Assembly (NCBI RefSeq): GCF_048128805.1
Contig: NC_135997.1
Coordinates: 2,295,265 to 2,359,264, forward strand
Direction: 5' to 3'
Length of the DNA stretch: 64,000 nt
Source of the DNA: Centroberyx gerrardi
Taxonomy: Eukaryota > Chordata > Actinopteri > Beryciformes > Berycidae
Program-made: the position numbers and the translations under genes
The notes under the pieces: generated by a model
What the model was told of the DNA's origin: nothing
Database searches by the model: none
The model's input: the letters and a program-made list of their open reading frames with translations, nothing else
Shown here: positions 13,401 through 21,725 of the stretch, piece after piece
How positions within the stretch are numbered: position 1 is the stretch's first letter
How the letters are laid out: the number at the start of each line of letters is the position of its first letter

Positions 13401-15482
13401 AATTATGTTTATTTCTGAGACACAAATCTTTCTAGCGATGGCATTGCCTGCTAGAATGTAAACAACAATTTAAAAATGTCATTACAAAGTGACAATAATA
13501 TAATTTGGATGGAGAGCTTGTGAAATTGTGATGGTCAAGCGTCTCATTTGTGATTACTACAGCAGAATAAAATGGAGCTGATATCATCATTCATTTTTCT
13601 GCCCCACAATACGCATTGTCACCTTTTTGTATTGCGACATATTGAATTTCGATATATCGTCCTATCCCTACTCCTCTCTATTGTAAAAACTTTGTTTCTG
13701 TCCATTACAGGCCACCGTAAACAGTGTCAGAGACCTAATAAAAGTCATAGATTACTTAATGCTGGTTGTGTGTGATCTGTGCAGCTCTTACTTGACCATT
13801 TCTGAGCGGTTGTTGATGGCGGCCCAGTGCAGCAGAGAGACGTTCTCTTTATCCGGCTGTCTGACATCATATCCTGCCTCCACCAGCTCCTTACAGCGCT
13901 CCAGGATGCCGAACCTGAAACCAGGACAGAGGAAACGCTTAGAAACAACAGCAACAGCAAGAAGAACTACAGTTACAAAGTACTTCAAAATAAACGCAAC
14001 AAAACCAAACACATAACAAAAAAAATTGGACTCTAATAAATGAATAATACTGCTGCTACAGGATAATGGGAGCTATAACAAGTTAACAGCTGAATGCAAG
14101 TTTATAGAAAATGAGTTTTCAATTGTGTCTTAAAAGAAGATACAGAGTTTTCTAATCACATTTTCTCTGGCAGCTTGTTCCAAAGTTTAAGGGTCCTGAT
14201 CACAAATACCTGATCACATTTTGTCTTTGATCTGGACTCTGGAACAGTCAAAAGAGCTTCGACTGAACTGCCGATGTGTGACTATGCTTCAGTACATATG
14301 GGGCCAAGCCATTTATTGCTTCAGAAATAATCAATCAAATCAACAACCTATCAAAGCCTTAAAATTGATTTGGCAAGTCAACTGGACTCCAATGAGTTAA
14401 ATAATCTCTCCCCTTAGCTGAGACAAATATACTGAGCAGCCGGTTTGATAGTGTCTGCCAGGTCGCAAAGATTACCATGAATTATAAAAGTTGCAGTTGG
14501 TGGAATTTGGAAATAACAAAAATAAACTCAAATGTATCATTATTAAGCTGAGAGAGTTCTGAACATTAAGTTGCTAAATTTAATGTCTGCGATATAATCA
14601 GCTATGCATCATCAGCTTAGCAAATAGATAAAACACATACATTTACACATTATGAATTATCAGAAACTAACACATAAAGCAGGAGTCTCTTGTAGATTTG
14701 ACAGAAGAAAAACCAGCTGAACTCTGACAATCCAACCATTTCACACTAATGTGACAAGTGACTGTATTGCTTGTATTGTGGGAACAACAGAGATCAAATA
14801 TGGCCAAAATGTAAATAAAGCAGTTTCAATTAATCAGATTGTCAGACTGTAGAAACACAGCACATCATGTCGACTCCGAACTGCAAACAGAGGAGGAGCT
14901 TCTGAGAGTAAGATCCAGCTCCAGTCTTTTCTTTTCTCTCCCCGGTCTTTCAAGAACACTGACCTTTGCTCTGCTGCACCCAAACTCTTTCATGACTTAG
15001 TGAAGGAGGTCAACACTGCAGCGCTCTAACCTCACAGTCTGCCTGATTCATGTTCGTGCACACCTTAACTTTCTGTGCACTGTGTTTTCCTACAAACTAC
15101 TTACAGAAATACTCTGAAATGAATCGTCACCCTCCCACTATATGTGGAAATACAAGTGGTGAACGTTCAGTTGAGCTGTCTGATCTGATATACAGTATAT
15201 ATGGTTGATCTCAGTGATATTCCCTAAAATATGGCAAATGTCTTTTTTTTTCTCCTCAGAAATTTGAGTTTATATACGTTTGTTATCATTCATTTAGACT
15301 TTAGACAACACAATTGGTTATCACGATATTACAATATCAGAATTTCAACACAATATGACCCCATTTAAAGACTATATATGATAATATTGAATTATCGCCC
15401 AACCCTATTACATATTTACTGTAGAATTGATCAATACTACACTGGTTGTCTATGGGAAGAACTGAACCTGAACCGATTCCAC

Positions 15483-15516
<34 letters not shown>

Positions 15517-15620
15517 TAGTAGTAGTAGTGGTAGTAGTAGTAGTAGTAGTAATAGTAGTAGTAGTAGTAGTGGTAGTAGTAGTGGTAGTAATCGTAGTAG
15601 TAGTAGTAGTAGTGGTGGTG

Positions 15621-15653
<33 letters not shown>

Positions 15654-18600
15654 ATAGTAGTAGTAGTGGTAGTAGTAGTAGTAGATTCGTAGTAGTAGTG
15701 GTAGTAGTAGTAGTAGTAATAGTAGTAGTAGTAGTAGTGGTAGTAGTAGTAGTAGTAGTAGTAATAGTAGTAGTGGTAGTAGTAGTAGTAGATTCGTAGT
15801 AGTAGTGGTAGTAGTAGTAGTAGTAATAGTAGTAGTAGTAGTAGTGGTAGTAGTAGTAGTAGTAATAGTAGTAGTAGTGGTAGTAGTAGTAGTAGATTCG
15901 TAGTAGTAGTGGTAGTAGTAGTAGTAGTAATCGTAGTAGTAGTGGTAGTAGTAGTAGTAGATTCGTAGTAGTAGTGGTAGTAGTAGTAGTAATAGTAGTA
16001 GTAGTAGTAGTGGTAGTAGTAGTGGTAGTAATAGTAGTAGTAGTAGTAGTAGTAGCAGTAGAAGTAGTGGTAGTAGTAGATTCGTAGTAGTAGTAGTAGT
16101 AATGGTAGTAGTTGTTTTATTGGATAGTTTTACTGTCCCATAGTCTAAATAATATATTGTTATGTTCAATGTTATGTTATGATCTGTTTCAAAGGCTTTT
16201 TCAACAAGAATAACATTCTGAGGGAAACACTAAATTGTTTGGAATTTCTGGGCATGGACATGGTCAAATTTAAAGACACTGAATATTGACACAAAATATC
16301 GGCTATCAGCAGCTTCAGTCCAAAAATATCAGCCTTGAAAAAACCCTGCTGGTTGAACTCTAAACCACACAGCTCACTGCTCTGCTCAAGTTTCCTGACT
16401 TAGAAAGATCCTTTGTCCTTAAGTCCCACTGAGACGCACTGGAGGAATCTGATAGCTTTGTTAACAAAAAATGCAGAATTAAATAAAAGATGAACTAAAA
16501 TATTGTTCAAAACCCAGAACGGCAACCATAATATGAAGTATGAGTGATATGATGATAGAAGGTTCATCAGATATTTAAGACAAATCTAAGACATCTAAGA
16601 CAAAAATGTGTGAATTATTTTAAAGCACACTGAAAAGGGGCATAAATCTAAGGGGTGTACACATTTTCACACAAGATAATACAGCACCCACCTAAGCAGA
16701 GAGCAACTTAACATTCAACTGTAATCTATTGTTTTTATTAGTCTTATTCATTGATATTGTCATTCATGTGTTTTTTGTGTATCTCGTTTACTATGTAAAG
16801 CGTCTCTGCGTATCTAGAAAAGCACTACAAATAAAATGTGTTATCATTTTTTTAAATTTTCTATTTTCTAAAACATTTCTGCCGTAACACAATGATATGG
16901 GAAGAGACTATGCAGTTCTATCAGTCCACAGAGAGCTGATGTTTCAGTGCTTACTGTGTTGCCTTGACTATGTCCCAGCTGCTGCTGTCATCCATGTGTG
17001 AACGTTTCTTTGGCTGCTGACCGGACTCCATCACCTGATCTGCGTTTTTGCCAAACTGCCCGTGAAAAGCGGGCATGAAGCCGTGCGCCATGCCGCTGAA
17101 CGCCGCCACCCTCGGCCCGTGGCTGTGGGAATGACCTCCATGTCCATGGTGACAGTTGTCACCCATGTGACTGTGACTCTGCAACACAGACAAGAGGGAA
17201 AACACACATCAGGATTTCACATTTGGTCTGACATCATGGTCCTTTTGGAAAGCTGAAACCGGTAGTGAATAGTAGCAATTAGGGATATATTGAAATTCAA
17301 TATATCGCAATACAAAAATGTGACAATACGTATCATGGGTCAGAAAAATTAATCGTGATATTAGCTCCATTTTATTTTGCTGTAGTAATCGCATATGAGA
17401 CGCTTGACCATCACAATTTCACAAGCTCTCCATCCAAATTATATTATTGTCACTTTGTAATGACATTTTTAAACTGTTGTTTACATTCTAGCGAGCCAAT
17501 GACATCACTAGAAAGATTTGTGTCTCAGAAATAAACATAATTCTGCACAGTCAGACTTTGTTGTCATTGAACTTTTATTTATTATATCGTATCCTGGTTG
17601 TATTGAATCCTGAACCACATATCGTGAGATAAGCAGATCCCTAGTCAATATTAAACTTTTGAACCCACAATGCAATCGTTTGGCTACAAAACACTTCAAT
17701 TTTGCTGCACTAACTGTTTGGAGGAATTTCATGGACATTTGATGCTTATATTGGAGGTGTAAAAAGAAAACGTTGATTTCAATAGTTTGTGAGAAGGCTG
17801 AGTTTTGACTGACATGGGGGTGAGCAGAAAATGGGGTGAACCATTTCTTTAAAACAGCTCTTCAGCCCCTGGGATCCGCTGGATGTTATTTGTGTTCTCA
17901 CGCCCCTGCCTGCAGGCTGTTAATGTTGTTCATGTTCTCCATCCTGACAGACACCTAAAGCTACTGACACTATAACTGACAGGCGGGTAACAACATATGG
18001 GAAAGCAAAACGAAGGAGATGGCTGGGGGAACCGGCTGAAATTAATATAAACACTGAATAAACACATGGAGCTAACGGCTGCTAGCAAACAGCCCGGAGC
18101 AGCGGGTGGAGGGGTTACAGTTTCATAACATTATTACAGATATTTAAAGAAAACTGGCTATAGCAGTGAAGCTAGCTGACGAGCACGGAAAGGGTTAAAC
18201 GAGCGTTAGCTGTCAGCGCATCATCATCATATTAACCAGATCAAATCAAAACGAGTTTCCGTATCGTGGACGACTGGACGTTAATGAATTTAATGATGAT
18301 AATCAGCTAACGCCAGATCTGAGTCGTGATTCAGAACAGATTAGCGAGTTTGACGGTTAAGTTAATTAACGTCAGGTAGCGGGTTAACTACGCGGACTTC
18401 AGCTCGCTGATAGCTGGAGGTAACGTTAGCTGTGTGTGTCGATGTGTCTCAGACAGGTTAGCCAACGTTACAGTGTGTTACCGATTAGCTAAAATTAGAC
18501 AGCATGCTAGCTCATGCTAACACCCGGACCGGAGATCAGTTTAAGGACGCAGCGGGTCAGCCGGGTCGCTGCCAGCTGAAACAGGAAACCGCAAACACCG

Positions 18601-18660
18601 GGAACACGAGCCGCTAATGACCGTAAATCAACTTACAGCACTGTCCTCGTTCCAGTCCAT
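3070..18660 (-). CDS. zdhhc13: zdhhc13: ankyrin-repeat DHHC-type palmitoyltransferase, 17 coding exons (gene span, complete CDS)
   Basis: Seventeen exons join in frame on the minus strand into 1944 nt (647 aa plus stop); human ZDHHC13 is 622 aa. The family attaches palmitate to cysteines of substrate proteins at Golgi/ER membranes and binds substrates through its ankyrin domain. Visible in order: His-rich N-terminus (9-40), [11 protein letters not shown] (about 73-83), ankyrin repeats (about 84-300), hydrophobic spans in exons 9-11, DPG motif (exon 11), cysteine-rich domain (453-488), two further spans (exons 14-15), TTAE motif (exon 16) and a C-terminus ending PPDMV. Exon phases agree at every junction. 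ZDHHC13 is preferred over ZDHHC17 because of [19 protein letters not shown] and similar segments. Oddities: the active-site motif reads DHHS (Ser481) rather than DHHC, and intron 10 is AT-AC. The start is the only Met in exon 1 and sits in a good Kozak context (aagATGG). Assignment is by recognition, not by a search. Confidence 0.93.
3437..3534 (-). CDS. zdhhc13: zdhhc13 exon 16 (TTxE motif)
   Basis: Residues 570-602. Encodes [20 protein letters not shown], carrying the family TTxE motif as TTAE, then SLRQNPYN. Acceptor TCTCCAG, donor GTGAGT. Confidence 0.92.
4351..4370. repeat. CT microsatellite
   Basis: Ten CT units in zdhhc13 intron 15. Confidence 0.9.
4464..4502. repeat. GT microsatellite
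   Basis: TG dinucleotide run with one GCGC interruption, in zdhhc13 intron 15. Confidence 0.95.
4588..4745 (-). CDS. zdhhc13: zdhhc13 exon 15
   Basis: Residues 517-569. Encodes [20 protein letters not shown], then [20 protein letters not shown] and LQLYQ. This matches the human DGLW...CSPWVL...FHFSWSTFLLLNQLFQ region, the last membrane span. Acceptor GTTCAG, donor GTCAGA. Confidence 0.92.
4819..5548. mobile_element. hAT-type MITE carrying a nested LINE 3' tail
   Basis: Terminal inverted repeats TAGGGCTGGGAGAT and ATCGCCCAGCTCTA, flanked by 8-bp direct repeats ACTGTGCT (4811-4818) and ACTCTGCT (5549-5556), 7/8 identical. The interior holds an AT-rich LINE 3' end finishing with CCCCTCGGGGATCAATAAAG and (TTCTGA)n near 5215-5257. 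No coding capacity. Confidence 0.75.
5574..5657 (-). CDS. zdhhc13: zdhhc13 exon 14
   Basis: Residues 489-517. Encodes [20 protein letters not shown] and then WMFYGCLV. This is the conserved N-x3-F segment after the DHHC box plus a membrane span. Donor GTGAGT was chosen over two overlapping GT dinucleotides because it keeps the frame into exon 15. Confidence 0.88.
5968..6061 (-). CDS. zdhhc13: zdhhc13 exon 13 (DHHC box, encoded as DHHS)
   Basis: Residues 458-489. Encodes [20 protein letters not shown] and then [12 protein letters not shown]. The zinc ligands (HC, C-x2-C, final C487) are kept, but the catalytic Cys position is Ser481 (minus-strand codon TCC, 5990-5992). Acceptor CACAG and donor GTGAGA are clean, so the exon looks intact apart from the substitution. 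Confidence 0.93.
6199..6261 (-). CDS. zdhhc13: zdhhc13 exon 12 (start of cysteine-rich domain)
   Basis: Residues 437-457. Encodes [20 protein letters not shown] plus M. Cys453 and Cys456 are the first zinc ligands of the DHHC cysteine-rich domain. Acceptor GTCAG, donor GTGAGG. Confidence 0.92.
6873..6997 (-). CDS. zdhhc13: zdhhc13 exon 11 (membrane span and DPG motif)
   Basis: Residues 395-436. Begins after ...CCCCAC, the terminal AC of the minor-class intron. Encodes [20 protein letters not shown] and the family DPG motif in [16 protein letters not shown]. Donor GTAGGA. Confidence 0.9.
6998..7883 (-). other. U12-type AT-AC intron (zdhhc13 intron 10)
   Basis: Read on the minus strand, the intron starts ATATCCTTTA, the consensus minor-spliceosome 5' splice site. 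It ends CCCCAC and has a branch-site match TTCTTAACC at 7009-7017, whose last branch-type A lies about 13 bases from the 3' end. The intron also holds a MITE copy (about 7210-7822). No GT-AG alternative keeps the conserved FLPD...DPG reading. Confidence 0.9.
7210..7822 (+). mobile_element. Window-dispersed MITE, copy 1
   Basis: Termini AAAGGAAAAATCT / AGATTTTTCCTTT. The core matches copies near 29.1, 34.7, 45.2, 50.2 and 54.8 kb, with shared blocks such as CTGTATGATTGTTGAACGTC. It lies in the U12-type intron of zdhhc13. Its open frames are not conserved between copies, so it is treated as non-coding. Confidence 0.75.
7884..7984 (-). CDS. zdhhc13: zdhhc13 exon 10 (membrane span; AT-AC donor)
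   Basis: Residues 361-395. Encodes [20 protein letters not shown] and then LPD, aligned with the human VFWIFMTWF...FFPD segment. It ends directly before ATATCCTTTA, the U12-type AT-AC donor. Splicing there and only there keeps the frame, with Asp395 split 1/2. Confidence 0.9.
8178..8311 (-). CDS. zdhhc13: zdhhc13 exon 9 (membrane spans 1-2)
   Basis: Residues 317-361. Encodes two hydrophobic stretches ([19 protein letters not shown] and [14 protein letters not shown]) separated by DMNSESW, which matches the short lumenal loop of human ZDHHC13. Acceptor TTCCAG, donor GTGCGA. Confidence 0.88.
8412..8537 (-). CDS. zdhhc13: zdhhc13 exon 8
   Basis: Residues 275-316. Encodes [20 protein letters not shown] followed by a basic linker ([13 protein letters not shown]) leading to the first membrane span. 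Acceptor CCCTCAG, donor GTATAAG; phase 0 at both ends. Confidence 0.9.
8747..9042. mobile_element. hAT-type MITE with perfect 8-bp target duplication
   Basis: Terminal inverted repeats TAGGGCTGGTCGATAT and ATATCGCCCAGCCCTA, flanked by identical ACCACTGC at 8739-8746 and 9043-9050. 296 bp, AT-rich, no coding capacity, in zdhhc13 intron 7. Confidence 0.9.
9523..9685 (-). CDS. zdhhc13: zdhhc13 exon 7 (last canonical ankyrin repeats)
   Basis: Residues 220-274. Encodes [19 protein letters not shown], then [12 protein letters not shown] and [15 protein letters not shown]. Acceptor TTCCAG, donor GTGAGT. Both ankyrin TPLH and LLEAGA signatures are visible. Confidence 0.93.
10118..10483. mobile_element. 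hAT-type MITE
   Basis: Terminal inverted repeats TAGGGCTGAACGATT and AATTGTTCAGCCCTA, flanked by GCCTAGGA / GTCTAGGA (7/8). 366 bp, in zdhhc13 intron 6. Confidence 0.85.
11521..11585 (-). CDS. zdhhc13: zdhhc13 exon 6
   Basis: Residues 199-220. Encodes [20 protein letters not shown], matching the family's NGQTPLML ankyrin segment. Acceptor TTCCAG, donor GTAAGC. At 65 bp it is one of the shortest exons. Confidence 0.9.
11721..11865 (-). CDS. zdhhc13: zdhhc13 exon 5
   Basis: Residues 150-198. Encodes [19 protein letters not shown], then [20 protein letters not shown], which points to ZDHHC13 rather than ZDHHC17. Acceptor GGACAG and donor GTACTG. An AAGTC-rich repeat begins only about 16 bases upstream of the acceptor. 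Confidence 0.93.
11881..12325. repeat. AAGTC-rich dispersed repeat, copy 1
   Basis: Dense CAAGTC/AAGTCTC motifs enclosing a unique core (GGTTTTAATATGATAAAAAC...) that recurs almost unchanged at 28.34-28.69 kb. Probably a non-autonomous transposon. It ends about 16 bases from the exon 5 acceptor. Confidence 0.75.
12665..12742 (-). CDS. zdhhc13: zdhhc13 exon 4
   Basis: Residues 124-150. Encodes [20 protein letters not shown] and then LHWAIR, an ankyrin repeat conserved across the family. Acceptor TGGCAG, donor GTGA; phases match exons 3 and 5. Confidence 0.9.
12912..12997 (+). mobile_element. MITE end fragment (GGGAT...ATATCG family)
   Basis: Matches the first 90 bases of the copy at 17.28 kb and the inverted end of the copy at 13.28-13.67 kb (TTCAATATATCGCAAT...GCAGAAAAATTAAT). 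Confidence 0.65.
12998..13275 (+). repeat. Dispersed repeat, pair with 58.0 kb
   Basis: Shares blocks such as TGTTTTGGAACAAAAAC and CTCTGCTCTAATTA with about 58000-58215. Sits between two fragments of another MITE family, so it is probably a nested insertion. Confidence 0.6.
13284..13672 (-). mobile_element. hAT-like MITE (same family as 17.28 kb, reversed)
   Basis: Nearly the reverse complement of 17283-17642. Shares the internal GAATTATGTTTATTTCTGAG and GGTCAAGCGTCTCAT blocks. Confidence 0.75.
13792..13914 (-). CDS. zdhhc13: zdhhc13 exon 3 (first ankyrin repeats)
   Basis: Residues 83-124. Acceptor TTTCAG and donor GTAAGA. Encodes [20 protein letters not shown] and then the ankyrin signature [10 protein letters not shown], nearly identical to vertebrate ZDHHC13/17. 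Confidence 0.93.
14040..14620. other. Probable decayed dispersed repeat in intron 2
   Basis: Contains CAGCTTGTTCCAAAGTTTAA and TCATCAGCTTAGCAAATAGA, reminiscent of ancient fish interspersed repeats. No coding exon is seen. Identity uncertain. Confidence 0.3.
15482..16110. repeat. TAG trinucleotide array with higher-order ATTCG punctuation
   Basis: About 630 bases of TAG/TAA/TGG triplets. The interruption AGATTCGTAGTAG recurs near 15684, 15791, 15895, 15960 and 16079, giving repeat units of roughly 65-119 bases. Lies in zdhhc13 intron 2. Long Val/Ser/Tyr/Leu frames across it are artefacts of period three. Confidence 0.97.
16725..16850 (+). repeat. LINE/SINE 3' tail fragment
   Basis: ATTGATATTGTCATTCATGTG...AAAAGCACTACAAATAAAATG closely matches 1240-1370, so it is an interspersed element end. 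Confidence 0.6.
16955..17178 (-). CDS. zdhhc13: zdhhc13 exon 2
   Basis: Residues 9-83 (last codon split 2/1). Starts after a GTTGCAG acceptor and ends before GTAAGC. Encodes a His-rich segment ([21 protein letters not shown]) followed by the family-typical [11 protein letters not shown], which precedes the first ankyrin repeat. Confidence 0.9.
17283..17642 (+). mobile_element. hAT-like MITE, second copy
   Basis: Begins TAGGGATATATTGAAATTC and ends GCAGATCCCTA. Homologous, in reverse, to 13284-13672. In zdhhc13 intron 1. Confidence 0.7.
18637..18660 (-). CDS. zdhhc13: zdhhc13 exon 1 (coding part)
   Basis: Encodes MDWNEDSA (residues 1-8). The start codon lies at 18658-18660 after aag, and the donor is GTAAGT. 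The exon ends in phase 0, which fits exon 2. Homologues vary at this N-terminus, so the start rests on position and splice signal. Confidence 0.75.
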
Positions 18661-18760
18661 CTTGTTGTGAAGGGAGGGGAGGAAAGTTCCTGCCTTTGGC
18701 CAGCGTCAAGCCAGCGGGAATCAACACATGACTTCCGCTATGTGCTTTTCAAAATAAAAG
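18661..18760 (-). promoter_or_regulatory. Probable zdhhc13 5' UTR / promoter-proximal region
   Basis: Directly upstream of the start codon, with a minus-strand ETS-like GCGGAAGT near 18735. No TATA box is evident. The transcription start is not visible from sequence alone. Confidence 0.35.
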
Positions 18761-21141
18761 TTCTAATAACAGCAAGCCCAAGTTTTTAAGGTAATAAAGT
18801 ACCAAAGTGAAAATAAAGAATATATTTGAGACGTTACCCGTGGCAAACGTGAATGCAGTTTCCCCCCGAAAATGTCAATGTCATAGTTGTGTTACATACA
18901 TACAATTAAACATATATTGGCTATATAATATAATGCAGCCTCCACTGACCATTGTGAAGGCCATTGTCGTTGCTACACACTTTATGCAGGGCTGTCAGAA
19001 ATGTGTAAACAGTGAGTCAAATACAAAACATACCAGACAACTTAAGGTAGTAGATATATTGTCTGGAAGGTGTTTTGTGTTTGAACCATCAAATATGTGT
19101 TATTTGTATCCTTAAAGTTTCCCCTTCCTCAAGTTAATTCACCATAATTCACCTTTGATCTATCTTGTCAATGTAGAGCTGTGTCTTGATGTCTTGATAG
19201 CCAGGTACTCTTGCTGCTGTATCCCGGTGTTCTTATTCAGTGCCGTTTTTGTTTTTCAAAGGTTCTTAGGTCTGCGTTGCTTTTATTTTGGAGGCAAAAA
19301 GCGCGATGCCGGAAATACTACTTCTGCTGATTTGTTGTAGTTTGACGCAGGTCTTCCTTTACACTTTTCTTCTTCCTGGATATTCAACACTACAGTTGAT
19401 TGGACTATTTGTTTAGTCCCACCTACAACAAAGGGTTTTCTACTGCCGCCTTTATTATTCAAAAGTGAAAATAAATTTGATCCTCAAACATTTATGTTGA
19501 AGCACATTTTTTCCAGAATTTCACTAAAATGGCGCCAGAATATTTTATGTTTCTATACCTGAAGCCTTGTGCCATTGTAAGAAATTAAGCATTTATTACA
19601 TAATGAATATGTCAATATGCCTTAACCAATAATCACTATACTATCCCTATAATAATCCTATGATATTCCTACAGGGGTTTAAACGCAGTAGTAGCTGTAA
19701 TGACCGCAACATGGGATTTGTATATGGTATTGCTGTATTATTCCTATAGGGATTTATAGTTATAGTTTTTAAAATGATGAGGGGAAATGCTGTGACATCC
19801 CGACAGTTTCTCACTGCTGTGGATATCAGATTGTAGCTCATTGATTTTGCAAAGAAAGTCTGAAGCAAAGGCACAAAACTGACAAACTGGCAAAAATACT
19901 GTAGGCTACCTGTGAGGCCTTATTATGAGAGAAATAAACACAATACAAACACACCTATTGTGTATAATACACACATGCTTTGCTGCTATGCCTTACTATT
20001 ATCCATAGCTATAGATTCCACACACTGCTGTAACTGATGGCTGAACCTCTTCATGAAATGATGCTGGGTAGCCTACCAGTTTAGTTTTTAATTGAATGTG
20101 ACAAGAGGGATCTGCAGGAGTTTTTTTAAAGAGAAATTTCCAGTATCAAGGCTGTGCGTGGATCATAAATGAATGCCATGACAGCCTGCTGTAGTGGTGC
20201 TGGAGACGCGTTTAATGGCGTTCACAGTAAAATACAGAGTTATTAGACACACTTATAGCATCGCAAAAATGTAGTTCAGGGACTTTTCTTCTAAACAAAG
20301 CTTGTAAGCGAACAATTGGAATAGGCCATGCATGCATTTTGTAAACAAAAAAACAAAAACAAAAAAAAAGTGTAAATCACGATTTATCAAACTTTTCATT
20401 AAAAGCAAATCTCAAAGTGCTGCAATAAAAAGATAAATGAATCAAGTAAAACACCACGTGAAGAAAAACAAAGGCATTAGGAGTATTTTTAATGCAAAAA
20501 CAAACAAATATGAATATCCAGTATAGCTATACAGAAAAATACAGAAAAATCTACACCAAGGCAGAGAACGATAAGAAACAAGAACTAGAACTGCATGCCA
20601 AAAATAAACTATAAAATATTACATAAAGAATTTATAAAGTTTGCACACTTCTACAGTTTTAACAACTTTCTTGTTATTTAATGTTTGTATTAATCTTATG
20701 TGGCCTACTGTCAGCATGGCATTAGGAGTAATTTGTTAGTTCATGTAGAAGTGTATAAAGAAATGCCATTCTGTAAATAAAGTTTTTTATGCCTGCAGAG
20801 GGCAGCGATAAGCCATGAAGAAGTTTTAAACGTCATGAGAGGAGCCAGGATGAGCAATATGAAATCTTTAAGGACGTTGTAGCCTAAATGATGTTAAATT
20901 TATAATAATAATAATAATAATAATAAAAATAAAATAAAAAAAAAAGAACAATCTGAAACCACATGAAAGTAGAGGATAATCTGGTGGTAGCAAATTGATA
21001 AAAAAATAAATAAATAAAAATAAAATTAAAAAAAAGGTCTGCTATGTTTTTATTGAGATCCAAAAAAAACCCCACTAGGCTACATCATACAAATGTGATT
21101 CACAGAATAATAATATATAATAATATTACACCGGCAAGTAC

Positions 21142-21214
<73 letters not shown>

Positions 21215-21460
21215 CGCAATATGACTTTCATACTAGATACGGAAATATTACAAAATAATTATTATAAAGAAATAAAATACACCAGTAAGTAAAATAATAA
21301 CATAAACAAGCAGTTAAAAGTGCAGGAGGGGTTATGCCGGAAAAGATTCATCAAACGTTTGTGACTTTATTTTTTTTTTTGCTGTTAATTGATCTTAAAG
21401 ATTGTAAAAGATATTTTGGGTCTATTAAGAAGATATCAAACTGTCTGCAACGTTTTCCCG
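18761..21460. other. Intergenic region between zdhhc13 and the single-exon gene
   Basis: AT-rich, no coding exon supported. Includes AAT repeats (20,903-20,935) and an AC microsatellite (21,145-21,211). Confidence 0.5.
21145..21211. repeat. AC microsatellite
   Basis: More than 30 uninterrupted AC units. Confidence 0.97.
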
Positions 21461-21725
21461 CCGCGCTTCGACCCGGAAATAGAACCTAAAGAGACTTCCT
21501 GTGTTAACTGCCGCTGAAACTTCTGTTTACAAACATCAACTGAACGGCAACCAGACAACTAGCTTGCGCTTTAAAGTTTGTTAAAGTGTGTAAACGCAGT
21601 GCAGCGACCGGAAGACACGAAGAAACCTGTTAGCTTAAAGTCGAAGAAAGTTAGGTTAAAGTCGGCGATGCTAACGTGATTTCCAAGCCAAGTCTTCAGT
21701 GAACTCAGTCTGAATACAGTGGAGC
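21461..21725 (+). promoter_or_regulatory. Probable promoter/5' UTR of the single-exon gene
   Basis: GC-richer than its flanks, with ETS-like CCGGAAAT (about 21473) and CTTCCTG (about 21495). No TATA box. Inferred from position upstream of the long open frame. Confidence 0.35.

Noticed and set aside
15450..16169. Long open frames rich in Tyr, Leu, Val or Ser
   Set aside because: They are created by the TAG trinucleotide array, which has no stops in several frames; there is no codon evidence.
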